A stretch of 18,633 nt of DNA from Vibrio sp. (GTDB lineage Bacteria > Pseudomonadota > Gammaproteobacteria > Enterobacterales > Vibrionaceae): positions 1 through 18,633 of the forward strand of contig SLFB01000128.1 of the NCBI GenBank assembly GCA_007124475.1, written 5' to 3'. Shown piece after piece: positions 1 to 6,678 of this stretch. The notes beneath the pieces were generated by a model. It did no database searches and had not been told where the DNA came from. It saw only the letters and a list, made by a program, of their open reading frames with translations. How positions within the stretch are numbered: position 1 is the first letter of the stretch; each line of letters opens with the position of its first letter. A program made the translations under genes and the position numbers.

Positions 1-597
1 GCCCGCGAGGAACCGTACATGGAGGTCGACGGGATGTACTTCCGCGACGAGCCGATCCTCACCTGTTCCCCGCCCCACAAGCCGCCCCAGGAGCTCGCAG
101 TGTTCCGCGCTGTTGCCCGCTCCTCGCTGCTGAAGCAGGAGCTCCAGAACGCTGGCGTTCCCAACATCGAGGGCGTCTGGTGTTCCGAACCCGGCGGCTC
201 CCGCCAGTTCAACATCGTCTCGATCAAGCAGCGCTACGCGGGCCACGCCCGCCAGGCGGCCTACGTCGCCTCTCAGACCCGCGCTGGCGCCTACGCGAAC
301 CGGTTCACCGTCGTCGTCGACGAGGACATCGACCCGACCAGCCTCGACGAGGTCATCTGGGCGATGTCGACCCGGTGTGATCCGGTCGACGACATCGAGA
401 CTCAGGACCGAACCTGGTCGACGCCACTGGACCCGCTCGTCCCCCACGACGAGAAGGACCAGCCGTTCAACAGCCGCGCGATCATCGACGCGACGATCCC
501 CTACGAGCGGATGGAGGAGTTCCCGCCGGTCGCGGAAACCTCACCGGAGTACCGCGAGGAGATTCGCGAGAAGTGGGCAGACCAGCTGCCGATCTGA
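1..597 (+). CDS. UbiD-family prenyl-FMN-dependent decarboxylase, C-terminal part (haloarchaeal-type)
   Basis: The reading frame is open from base 1 (reading AREEPYMEVDG) to TGA at 595-597, so the true start lies left of the window and about 198 codons remain of a family that is usually near 450-500 residues. The C-terminal half matches UbiD proteins: VVVDEDID followed by EVIWAMSTRCDP corresponds to the E. coli UbiD VVVDDDID / VIWAITTR block, and the tail IREKWADQLPI resembles the UbiD end. Family members decarboxylate aromatic or unsaturated acids using prenylated FMN made by UbiX; the substrate of this one cannot be told. High GC, many GAC/GAG codons and the acidic protein suggest a halophilic archaeon, unlike everything after about 734. 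The internal ATG at 19 is not a credible start because similarity continues through it. Confidence 0.85.
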   Translation, partial: AREEPYMEVDGMYFRDEPILTCSPPHKPPQELAVFRAVARSSLLKQELQNAGVPNIEGVWCSEPGGSRQFNIVSIKQRYAGHARQAAYVASQTRAGAYANRFTVVVDEDIDPTSLDEVIWAMSTRCDPVDDIETQDRTWSTPLDPLVPHDEKDQPFNSRAIIDATIPYERMEEFPPVAETSPEYREEIREKWADQLPI

Positions 598-610
598 TCG
601 GTTCGGATTC

Positions 611-625
611 GACTCACACTTTTTT
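611..625 (+). terminator. T-tract after the UbiD gene, possible archaeal terminator
   Basis: A run of six T residues at 620-625 lies 23 bases after the UbiD stop in otherwise GC-rich DNA. No strong hairpin precedes it. Archaeal transcription commonly ends at such U-tracts, so this is a plausible but weak call. Confidence 0.3.
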
Positions 626-703
626 CGGACGCGACGCTTCGATACTGTCTCTCACGTCGTTGCGGCGTGCCCTCCGAGGCCGCCGTGCCGTTACGGGTGA
701 ACA

Positions 704-709
704 TTTATC
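704..709 (+). promoter_or_regulatory. Possible haloarchaeal TATA box
   Basis: TTTATC at 704-709 lies in GC-rich DNA about 28 bases before the ATG at 734. That is the spacing expected for a leaderless haloarchaeal transcript whose first base is the start codon. It suggests that the archaeal part carried a further gene starting at or near 734, which is replaced here by bacterial sequence. Confidence 0.35.
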
Positions 710-721
710 ACGGTTGCCACG

Positions 722-745
722 CTCGCTATCTACATGGCAGAACGT
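722..745. other. Junction between haloarchaeal and Vibrionaceae sequence
   Basis: Left of here the DNA is GC-rich and archaeal in style. Right of it, from about the ATG at 734, the sequence reads as the end of bacterial PtsN followed directly by rapZ. The frame of the ptsN remnant meets a TGA at 698-700, and the residues between that stop and 734 do not align with PtsN. The break is therefore placed close to 734; the exact base is uncertain because an ATG-containing overlap may be shared by both partners. No insertion sequence, tRNA or direct repeat is seen at the join. Confidence 0.75.
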
Positions 746-835
746 CTCAATGATAAGCAGATACTCAAGCAGCTTCGACACGCTACCAGCGATCAAGAGC
801 TCTTTGATATTATGCTTAGCCCGGCACAGGCCTAA
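734..835 (+). pseudogene. ptsN: 3' remnant of ptsN (PTS IIA-Ntr), 33 codons
   Basis: The 33 codons from 734 to the TAA at 833-835 read MAERLNDKQILKQLRHATSD and onward to LSPAQA. This matches the extreme C-terminus of PtsN (E. coli: AKRLADK...LRAAQSDEELY). Full PtsN is about 148-163 residues and phosphorylated on a histidine in its N-terminal half, so the catalytic part is absent. The position immediately before rapZ is the standard rpoN-hpf-ptsN-rapZ-npr order. Its stop codon overlaps the rapZ ATG by one base (TAATG), the usual sign of translational coupling. The gene is truncated by the junction, not by mutation. The ATG at 734 is an internal methionine of PtsN, not its start. Confidence 0.8.
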
Positions 836-1701
836 TGAGTATGCGTTTAATTGTAGTTAGCGGCCAATCTGGCGCAGGAAAAAGCGTTGCATTGAGAGTG
901 CTCGAAGATTTAGGCTATTACTGTGTCGATAACTTACCCGTTAGCCTGTTAAACGCCTTTATGCTGTCGGTACAAGATAGTAAACAAAACGTTGCCGTCA
1001 GTATCGATATACGCAATTTACCCACTGAACCGGGTTTGGTCGAAGATGTACTAGATAAGCTTAAACAGAATAATGATGTCAACGTCCTGTTTCTTGATGC
1101 CAGCCAAGAGACATTACTCAAACGCTATAGTGAAACTCGCCGCATTCACCCATTATCATTACAGCCAGATAAACCGACACTAGCACAAGCTATCGAACGG
1201 GAAAAAAGCCTGCTTGCACCATTAAAAGAACAATCCGACTTATTATTAGACAGCAGTCATCTATCTTTACATGAACTGAGTGAAACCGTGCGTATGCGCG
1301 TGGAGGGCAGAGGACGACGAAATCTCGTCATTGTCTTTCAATCCTTTGGTTTTAAATACGGTCTGCCCAATGATGCTGACTATATTTTTGATGTTCGGTT
1401 TTTACCCAACCCGCATTGGCAACCCGATCTACGACCATTAACCGGTCTCGATGCTCCGATCAAGTCCTTTCTGGAAAGTCAACCTGAGGTCATTGAACTC
1501 AAATTGCATATCCAACGCTTTTTCGAATACTGGTTACCGCATTTAGAAAAAAACAATCGTAGTTACTTAACCATAGCTATCGGCTGTACTGGCGGTAAGC
1601 ATCGATCTGTGTATTTAACCCAACAACTGGGAGAGTATTTCGCTCAACTGGGACATCAGGTGCAAATACGCCATCATTCTTTAGAGAAAAACAACGGATA
1701 A
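835..1701 (+). CDS. rapZ: RNase adapter protein RapZ
   Basis: RapZ (YhbJ) is a cytoplasmic, nucleotide-binding adapter that in E. coli delivers the small RNA GlmZ to RNase E and so controls synthesis of glucosamine-6-phosphate synthase. The 288-residue product matches the family along its whole length (E. coli 284). Visible landmarks are the Walker A motif GQSGAGKS at residues 10-17, a hydrophobic strand ending in LFLDA at about 85-89, and the conserved C-terminal-domain motif GCTGGKHRS at 250-258. The chosen ATG overlaps the ptsN stop; an ATG two codons on (841) is an equally possible start. npr follows after 8 bases, so the two are almost certainly one transcript. Confidence 0.97.
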   Translation: MSMRLIVVSGQSGAGKSVALRVLEDLGYYCVDNLPVSLLNAFMLSVQDSKQNVAVSIDIRNLPTEPGLVEDVLDKLKQNNDVNVLFLDASQETLLKRYSETRRIHPLSLQPDKPTLAQAIEREKSLLAPLKEQSDLLLDSSHLSLHELSETVRMRVEGRGRRNLVIVFQSFGFKYGLPNDADYIFDVRFLPNPHWQPDLRPLTGLDAPIKSFLESQPEVIELKLHIQRFFEYWLPHLEKNNRSYLTIAIGCTGGKHRSVYLTQQLGEYFAQLGHQVQIRHHSLEKNNG

Positions 1702-1709
1702 TTCAGTGT

Positions 1710-1988
1710 ATGCCTCACCTTCATCGCACGGTCTTAATTGAAAATAAACTCGGCCTACATGCACGAGCCGCAGTTAAATTAGTTGAACTCGCTCAATCAT
1801 TTGATGCCATCATCACTATCCATAATCAAGAAGATAAACAAGCAACCGCAGACACAGTGATGGGATTATTAATGTTAGAATCAGCGCAGGGGCAAGCGAT
1901 TGACATTTGTGCCGACGGCCCGGATGCGCAGCAAGCCTTAACTGCTGTTTGTCACTTAATTGAAAGTAAATTTGATGAGGCTGAGTAA
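1710..1988 (+). CDS. npr: Phosphocarrier protein NPr (nitrogen PTS HPr-like)
   Basis: NPr (PtsO) carries phosphate from EI-Ntr (PtsP) to IIA-Ntr (PtsN) in the regulatory nitrogen phosphotransferase system. The 92-residue protein is of HPr size and has the active-site motif GLHARAA, with the phosphorylatable histidine at residue 17 and the conserved arginine two residues on. The later ADTVMGLLML stretch fits the conserved HPr-family helix region. It lies 8 bases after rapZ with no strong ribosome-binding site of its own, which fits translation coupled to the upstream gene. It is the last gene of the rpoN-region operon here, and mgtE follows only after a 140-base gap. The alternative, carbohydrate HPr (PtsH), is excluded by the rapZ context. 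Confidence 0.95.
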   Translation: MPHLHRTVLIENKLGLHARAAVKLVELAQSFDAIITIHNQEDKQATADTVMGLLMLESAQGQAIDICADGPDAQQALTAVCHLIESKFDEAE

Positions 1989-2016
1989 TACTTAGCCTAC
2001 TAGTCGCTCATAGCAA

Positions 2017-2035
2017 AGTCACTGGATGAGTGACT
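2017..2035 (+). other. 7-bp hairpin after npr
   Basis: AGTCACT and AGTGACT form a perfect 7-bp stem with a five-base loop (GGATG), 28 bases after the npr stop. Only a short GTGTTT follows, so it is at best a weak terminator or an mRNA-stabilising stem. Confidence 0.35.
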
Positions 2036-2060
2036 GTGTTTACGGTGAGCTTATCTAAGG

Positions 2061-2091
2061 TTACTTGACTCATAAATTCAGTTACTATTCG
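2061..2091 (+). promoter_or_regulatory. Possible mgtE promoter
   Basis: TTGACT (2065-2070) or TTACTT (2061-2066) precedes TACTAT/TATTCG (2083-2091) in the npr-mgtE gap. Spacings are 15-16 bases and the -10 is imperfect, so this is tentative. No Mg2+-sensing M-box structure was recognised in the 140-base leader. Confidence 0.3.
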
Positions 2092-2128
2092 CCCTACTCT
2101 GAACACTTGAAGATCCTAAGGAGGAAGC

Positions 2129-3484
2129 ATGGCCGAACCAATAGAATTGGACCAAGCTCACCATACCCTCCAAGAAATTACCGCCGCCCTTGATCATGGC
2201 CGTTTCGTTCATGTCCGTAGACAATTGCAAGACATGGAAGCGGAAGATATTGCCCACTTGCTAGAGGCATCACCGCGTAAAACCCGCAACGCCTTATGGC
2301 AACTAACCAATCCTGAAGATTACGGTGACATCCTCGAAGCACTTAACGAAGATGTGAAAGACGCTTTAGTGTCAACCATGGCACCAGAGGTACTCATTGA
2401 AGCCACTGAAGGCATGCACAGTGACGATTTAGCTTACGTTTTACGTAGCTTGCCTAATGATATTTCACAAGAAGTACTGGCGCAGATGGATGCCGCTGAG
2501 CGTTTACGCGTTGAAACCGCTCTCTCCTATCCGGAAGATACCGCTGGTGGTTTAATGAACACGGAGGTCATCACGATTCGTGGTGATGTCGATGTGGATG
2601 TGGTATTACGTTACCTACGCATGAAAGGCCAGCTGCCCCATGCTACCGACTCTCTATATGTTATTGATGAAGAAAACAAATTAATCGGCTATTTACCATT
2701 AGCAACCTTAATCACCACTCAACCTGATGTTCAAGTCAGTGACGTGATGGAGAATGCGGATGAAGCAATAAACGTCGATATGAAAGATTCGGATGTAGCC
2801 AGTCTATTCGAGCGCCGTAACTGGGTTTCCGCCCCAGTAGTGGATGAGCAGCAACATCTCGTTGGGCGGATCACCATTGATGATGTGGTGGATGTCATTC
2901 GCGAAGATGCCGAACATTCGATGATGAGCATGGCGGGGATGAATGATGATGAAGATACCTTCGCCCCGGTACTAAAATCAACACGTAAACGCAGTGTCTG
3001 GCTAGGAGCCAACGTCTTAGCAGCCTTAACTGCAGCCTCTGTCTCCAATATGTTTGAGGCCACCTTAGATCAAATGGCCGCCATTGCGGTATTAATGACG
3101 ATTGTTCCCTCTATGGGTGGTGTGGCAGGAAATCAAACCGTCGCCTTAGTGATCCGCGGCTTGGCTCTCGGTCATATTGGTGACAGTAACAAGCGCGAGT
3201 TATTATTTAAAGAAGCTGCCATTGGTTTTTTCAATGGCGTTGTTTGGGCTTTAATCATCGGTGCCATTGTCGTGGTATGGAAAGGGGAATGGTTATTGGG
3301 TGGCATTATTTCTGCCGCCATGATGACCAATTTATTGATCGCTGGTATCGCTGGCGTAACTATCCCTATCCTGCTGAAAAAAATGAATATTGATCCAGCA
3401 TTAGCTGGGGGGATGGCTCTAACCACGGTCACGGATGTGGTTGGTCTATCGGTATTTTTAGGCTTAGCGACACTACTTATTTAG
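2129..3484 (+). CDS. mgtE: Magnesium transporter MgtE
   Basis: MgtE is an inner-membrane, Mg2+-gated magnesium channel that works as a homodimer. The 451-residue protein has the full family architecture. An acidic helical N domain spans roughly residues 20-130 and includes YPEDTAGGLM at its end; two CBS domains cover about 135-260; five hydrophobic membrane segments cover about 285-451. Family signatures PSMGGVAGNQ and LTTVTDVVGLSVF are present in the membrane part, the latter with the aspartate that lines the ion path in characterised MgtE. The start is well fixed: a near-perfect AAGGAGG at 2118-2124 lies 4 bases before the ATG. It stands alone after npr and is followed by a repeat-rich gap. 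I see nothing broken in it. Confidence 0.97.
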   Translation: MAEPIELDQAHHTLQEITAALDHGRFVHVRRQLQDMEAEDIAHLLEASPRKTRNALWQLTNPEDYGDILEALNEDVKDALVSTMAPEVLIEATEGMHSDDLAYVLRSLPNDISQEVLAQMDAAERLRVETALSYPEDTAGGLMNTEVITIRGDVDVDVVLRYLRMKGQLPHATDSLYVIDEENKLIGYLPLATLITTQPDVQVSDVMENADEAINVDMKDSDVASLFERRNWVSAPVVDEQQHLVGRITIDDVVDVIREDAEHSMMSMAGMNDDEDTFAPVLKSTRKRSVWLGANVLAALTAASVSNMFEATLDQMAAIAVLMTIVPSMGGVAGNQTVALVIRGLALGHIGDSNKRELLFKEAAIGFFNGVVWALIIGAIVVVWKGEWLLGGIISAAMMTNLLIAGIAGVTIPILLKKMNIDPALAGGMALTTVTDVVGLSVFLGLATLLI

Positions 3485-3517
3485 CAATAAAAAATAGTTA
3501 GTAATAAAAAATAGTTA
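3484..3517. repeat. 17-bp tandem duplication after mgtE
   Basis: Two adjacent 17-bp copies (GCAATAAAAAATAGTTA then GTAATAAAAAATAGTTA) differ at one base. The first copy overlaps the last base of the mgtE stop codon. This looks like a small slippage duplication. Confidence 0.85.
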
Positions 3518-3572
3518 ACCGCGACACCGATTGAACGGACGGGAAATGAGTCCGACCCGACATCCCGGTCAT

Positions 3573-3613
3573 GATGATCAATAAAGCTCATGCACGATGC
3601 TTTATTGATCATC
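3573..3613. repeat. Perfect 15-bp inverted repeat
   Basis: GATGATCAATAAAGC at 3573-3587 is exactly reverse-complementary to 3599-3613, with an 11-base spacer. It lies between the convergent mgtE and pmbA genes. Neither strand has a T-tract after the stem, so it is not a classic intrinsic terminator, though a bidirectional transcript-end stem is possible. Confidence 0.8.
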
Positions 3614-3700
3614 TATCCCAAAACAACTTGGGCAAACAACTTGCCGTTGCAGATAGGTGGCAAGTGAATTCATCACCATGGGCAGATTAATCCCCATGGG
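3614..3700. repeat. Degenerate left half of an ERIC-like element
   Basis: The stretch starts TATCCCAAAACAACTTG and continues through GTTGCAGATAGGTGGCAAGT to an ATCCCCATG-like block at 3690-3698. It follows the order of the Vibrio/enterobacterial ERIC left arm (TATACCC, GAGTTGCAGG, AGGCGGCAAG, GAATCCCCA), with an insertion of about 15 bases after the first block. The right half is absent. Compare the complete element at 5725-5922. Confidence 0.5.
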
Positions 3701-3711
3701 CAGATTAAGTT
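3676..3711. repeat. 18-bp-period direct repeat next to the pmbA stop
   Basis: CCATGGGCAGATTAA occurs at 3676-3690 and again at 3694-3708, giving an 18-base period. The second copy ends two bases before the pmbA stop codon. It is a local duplication inside or beside the ERIC-like remnant. Confidence 0.8.
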
Positions 3712-5053
3712 ATTCACCAGCCACTTTCATCGCTTCAATCAAAATCGATCCGGTTTGGATTTGTGAACGCGTTTCTACATCAGACCCCACGGCAACAATT
3801 TGTTGCAACATGGTTGGTAAGCTACCAGCAATAGTGACACCAGATACTGGATACTGAATTTGGCCATTTTCAACCCAAAAACCAGCCGCACCACGAGAGT
3901 AGTCCCCTGTCACGGTGTTTACGCCTTGTCCCATCACCTCAGTCACTAATAATCCTGTACCTAAGGTATTAAGCATCTGCTCAAAATTTTGTCCCGTGGA
4001 CGACACAAACCAATTATGGATCCCCCCCGCGTGTCCTGTCGGTTGCATCTTCATCTTACGCGCCGCGTAGCTAGTCAATAAATAGGTCGCGAGTACACCA
4101 TCGGTGATAATATCTCGCTCAACTGTCGCCAGACCTTCACTGTCAAACGGAGTTGACGCTAATCCTCGCAACAGATGCGGTTGCTCGTGAATTGACAGCC
4201 AATTAGGTAAGATTTGCCGGCGAAGCTTATCCAGTAAAAAAGAAGATTTGCGATATAAATTACCGCCACTAATCGCCATTACTAAATGTCCAATCAGCCC
4301 TGTCGCTACATCGGCGGCAAACATCACTGGATACTGGCCGGTTTTCAGTTGCCGAGCATCCAAACGTTGAATGGTTTTTTCTGCTGCTTGTTGGCCGACA
4401 CGTTGCGGTGTCCATAAATCATCTCGGTGGCGAGCTAAGGTATAGCTATAATCTCGCTCCATCTCACCATTTTGACCTTGCCCAATCACACTGCAACTAA
4501 TGCTATGGCGGCTTGATGCGTAACTGGCTAGCAAACCATGACTATTACCGTATACCTTAACCCCATAGTGACTGTCGTAACTGGCGCCGTCACTCTGTTT
4601 TATTTTACTGCTGTAATTCAGTGCTTCACGTTCAGCCTCGATAGCAATAGCAGCCGCGCGATCAGGGTTCGGCTCATCTGGATGGAATAAATCTAAGTCC
4701 GGTATGTCTTTAACCATTAACGCTTTGGGCGCTGGTCCTGCATAAGGATCTTCTGAGGTAAACTTAGCAATATCTAATGCCGCTAGGACCGTTTGCTGGA
4801 TGGCTTTTTCACTCAAATCGGAAGTCGAAGCACTACCTTTACACTGACCACGATAGACAGTGATTCCCAAGGCTCCGTCACTATTAAATTCAACGTTCTC
4901 TACTTCACACATGTGAGTTGAAACACTTAACCCGGTACTTTTACTTATCGCAACCTCGGCAGCATCCGCTTGAACAGAGGCTATATCGAGCGCTTTAGCC
5001 ACGGCGGCTTCAAGTTCGCCACGCTGTATCATCACTTGTTGTCTAATATCCAT
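3710..5053 (-). CDS. pmbA: Metalloprotease subunit TldE/PmbA
   Basis: TldE (PmbA) partners TldD to form a heterodimeric metalloprotease. In E. coli it removes the microcin B17 leader and degrades unfolded peptides and the CcdA antitoxin. The product aligns with E. coli PmbA throughout: VENVEFNSDGALGITVYRG near the N-terminus, SHYGVKVYGNSHG in the middle, then SSFLLD, ASTPFDSEGL, TGHAGGIHNW, and GDYSRGAAGFWVENG with QYPVSGVTIAG near the end. I chose the ATG at 5053 (447 residues, MDIRQQV), close to the family length of about 450. A TTG 15 codons upstream would extend it with residues not typical of the family. It is divergent from yjgA across a 111-base spacer. TldD is not in the window, which is usual because the two genes are unlinked in many bacteria. 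Confidence 0.95.
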   Translation of the reverse strand: MDIRQQVMIQRGELEAAVAKALDIASVQADAAEVAISKSTGLSVSTHMCEVENVEFNSDGALGITVYRGQCKGSASTSDLSEKAIQQTVLAALDIAKFTSEDPYAGPAPKALMVKDIPDLDLFHPDEPNPDRAAAIAIEAEREALNYSSKIKQSDGASYDSHYGVKVYGNSHGLLASYASSRHSISCSVIGQGQNGEMERDYSYTLARHRDDLWTPQRVGQQAAEKTIQRLDARQLKTGQYPVMFAADVATGLIGHLVMAISGGNLYRKSSFLLDKLRRQILPNWLSIHEQPHLLRGLASTPFDSEGLATVERDIITDGVLATYLLTSYAARKMKMQPTGHAGGIHNWFVSSTGQNFEQMLNTLGTGLLVTEVMGQGVNTVTGDYSRGAAGFWVENGQIQYPVSGVTIAGSLPTMLQQIVAVGSDVETRSQIQTGSILIEAMKVAGE

Positions 5054-5164
5054 CACTGATCCACAACTTATTAAGCTTTTATCGCCTAAGGATAACAAGA
5101 ATTTCGCCTTCTCCCCACGATTCTTGCTAAAATAGCAGAGATAAATAACTAATTAGTGAATACT

Positions 5165-5692
5165 ATGGCGCGTAAAAATCAAAAAGCCCCTTGGGAAGAA
5201 GAAGAAGAGATCATCTTAGTCAGTAAAACTGAGTTGAAAAATGACATGCTCGCTCTACAGAAATTGGGAGAAGAGCTGGTAGAATTAAAACCGGCATCAC
5301 TACAAAAGGTGCCACTGTCCGATGAGTTGGCGGAGGCAATCAAAGATGCCCAACGCTTTAAAAATGAGGCTCGTCGCCGCCAGTTACAATATATCGGCAA
5401 AATGATGCGTCATATTGATCCTGAGCCCATTCAAATCGCGTTGGATAAATTGCGTAACAAACATTCCCAAGCAACCGCTATTTTGCATAAAATTGAGCAA
5501 TGGCGAGATCAAATCGTTGAGCAAGGTGATAGTGCAATAGAAGCATTAATGGATCACTATCCAGCCGCAGATAGACAACGCCTACGTCAATTGGCTCGCC
5601 AAGCAGGTAAAGAAAAACAAGCGCAAAAAACGCCAAAAGCAGCACGCGAAATTTACCAAATCGTTAAAGCGCTCTACGAAGAAGAGAGTTAA
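5165..5692 (+). CDS. darP: Ribosome biogenesis factor DarP (YjgA family)
   Basis: DarP (YjgA) associates with late 50S precursors and promotes large-subunit maturation, probably near the peptidyl-transferase centre. The 175-residue protein is highly charged and helical, with the acidic start WEEEEEIILVSKTELK, the core RRRQLQYIGKMMRHIDPEPI, ALDKLRNKH, and a basic tail KTPKAAREIYQIVKAL. All match the E. coli family member in order. I preferred ATG at 5165 (MARKNQKAP) over a GTG three codons earlier; neither has a good ribosome-binding site. It is transcribed divergently from pmbA, a neighbour pairing seen in many gammaproteobacteria, and converges on thiQ across an ERIC element. Confidence 0.93.
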   Translation: MARKNQKAPWEEEEEIILVSKTELKNDMLALQKLGEELVELKPASLQKVPLSDELAEAIKDAQRFKNEARRRQLQYIGKMMRHIDPEPIQIALDKLRNKHSQATAILHKIEQWRDQIVEQGDSAIEALMDHYPAADRQRLRQLARQAGKEKQAQKTPKAAREIYQIVKALYEEES

Positions 5693-5724
5693 GCGGCTGG
5701 CTTTACTACTAAACCGGCTCTCTA

Positions 5725-5922
5725 TATACCCCAACCACTTGGAGTTGCCGGTAGGCGGTAAGTGAGTGACAAATTTGTCTGGAACAAATTTGCACAGCCG
5801 TAGGCTGCCCTTTGGTGAGAGCCACGGATGGCTCTCATAATCCCCATGAACATAGATAGACTCTATGATTGGCGCGAACGAACGTAGCCAACAACCCTGC
5901 AGCTTCAAGTCGGAAGGGTATA
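5725..5922. repeat. ERIC element with a 70-bp internal insertion
   Basis: The element begins TATACCCCAACCACTTGGAG and ends GCAGCTTCAAGT...AAGGGTATA. It contains the ERIC landmarks GTTGC, GTAGGCGG, AAGTGAGTGA, ATCCCCATGA, GCGAACGAACG and AGCCAAC in order. It is 198 bp, which is 127 (the classic ERIC length) plus about 70-71. The complementary ends are typical, so a transcript would fold into a long stem. It sits between the convergent yjgA and thiQ genes, a usual intergenic location. Confidence 0.9.
5770..5839. repeat. 70-bp insertion inside the ERIC element, with three small hairpins
   Basis: This segment interrupts the canonical GAGTGA / ATCCCC join. It contains three inverted repeats: CAAATTTGT/ACAAATTTG (9 bp, 5770-5792), AGCC/GGCT (near 5796-5806) and TGAGAGCC/GGCTCTCA (8 bp, 5816-5837). 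Insertions of about 70 bp at fixed internal sites are known for ERIC elements in some genera, and this fits that pattern. Confidence 0.75.
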
Positions 5923-5964
5923 TCACGCCCCGTGGCAAAATAATGCCTGGTAAATAGATAACGG

Positions 5965-6675
5965 CTAAGCTGTCAGGCTTCCAGCGCGTATAAAGTCACG
6001 TAATAGTGGATGTTCGGCTTTATCTAATGCCGCAATATTATCCGCAATAAGTACTTTTCCCTGGGCTAAAAAGGCAAAATGACTCGCAATGGCTCTCGCA
6101 TCACTAAGGTGATGAGTCACCATGAGCACAGTAATGGCACGAGTTTCAGCCAAAGATTGCACCAACCTTAACATCTCTTCTCGTAATAAAGGATCTAAGG
6201 CAGAGAAAGGTTCATCTAATAGCCAAATAGGATGCGATTGGACAAAACAGCGCGCCAAGGCAACTCGCTGCTTTTGCCCTCCAGACAATTGCTCTGGCAA
6301 ACGTTTTAACAACGCTTCAATCCCTACTTGTTGCGCGGCTTCTATCACTTGTTGCCGTTGTGAGGGAGTAAGCTTTAAGCTTGGGCTCAATCCTAAAGCA
6401 ATGTTGTCCCACACGGTTAAATGATTAAATAGGTTATGATCTTGAAACAAAATAGCGAAAGGTCGCTGATGGGGAGCGTTACCAACAACAGAGCTGCCGG
6501 CAACGCAAATATCCCCTTGTTGCGGGGCAATAAAGCCAGCAATTAAACTCAATAGGGTTGATTTACCAGCACCACTAGGCCCCATTAATGCCGTAATACT
6601 GCCTTGGGCAACGTGCAAATCAAATGCGAAATGCTCTTGCTGATATTGATAACTTACCTTTGTGATCGTGAGCAT
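5965..6675 (-). CDS. thiQ: Thiamine ABC transporter ATP-binding protein ThiQ
   Basis: ThiQ is the cytoplasmic ATPase that drives uptake of thiamine and its phosphates with ThiB and ThiP. The 236-residue protein has every ABC motif: Walker A GPSGAGKS at 32-39, Q-loop glutamine at 78, signature LSGGQ at 130-134, Walker B WLLDE at 151-155, D-loop SALD, and the switch histidine in MVTHH near 188. E. coli ThiQ is 232 residues and similar throughout. The ATG lies 3 bases after the thiP stop, with a GAGG ribosome-binding site inside the end of thiP, so it is translated as the last gene of the thiBPQ operon. Other family ATPases (polyamine, iron) are less likely given the TPP riboswitch and the operon partners. 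Confidence 0.95.
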   Translation of the reverse strand: MLTITKVSYQYQQEHFAFDLHVAQGSITALMGPSGAGKSTLLSLIAGFIAPQQGDICVAGSSVVGNAPHQRPFAILFQDHNLFNHLTVWDNIALGLSPSLKLTPSQRQQVIEAAQQVGIEALLKRLPEQLSGGQKQRVALARCFVQSHPIWLLDEPFSALDPLLREEMLRLVQSLAETRAITVLMVTHHLSDARAIASHFAFLAQGKVLIADNIAALDKAEHPLLRDFIRAGSLTA

Positions 6676-6678
6676 GAC

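Noticed and set aside
734..835. A new small protein of 33 residues starting at ATG 734
   Set aside because: It matches the PtsN C-terminus and directly precedes rapZ, so it is a truncated gene end rather than a separate small protein.
180..860. Several overlapping ORFs on both strands at 180-860
   Set aside because: They are alternative-frame readings of GC-rich UbiD DNA and of the junction. The one at 573-860 crosses the junction out of frame with ptsN.
1989..2128. Mg2+-sensing riboswitch (M-box) before mgtE
   Set aside because: The 140-base gap shows only one 7-bp hairpin and none of the conserved M-box blocks I would expect.
3710..5098. pmbA starting at the TTG at 5098
   Set aside because: It adds 15 residues not typical of the family. 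ATG 5053 gives the usual length and N-terminus.
5582..5938. 118-codon minus-strand ORF across the yjgA end and the ERIC element
   Set aside because: It is antisense to the end of yjgA and otherwise made of ERIC repeat sequence, with no recognisable protein features.
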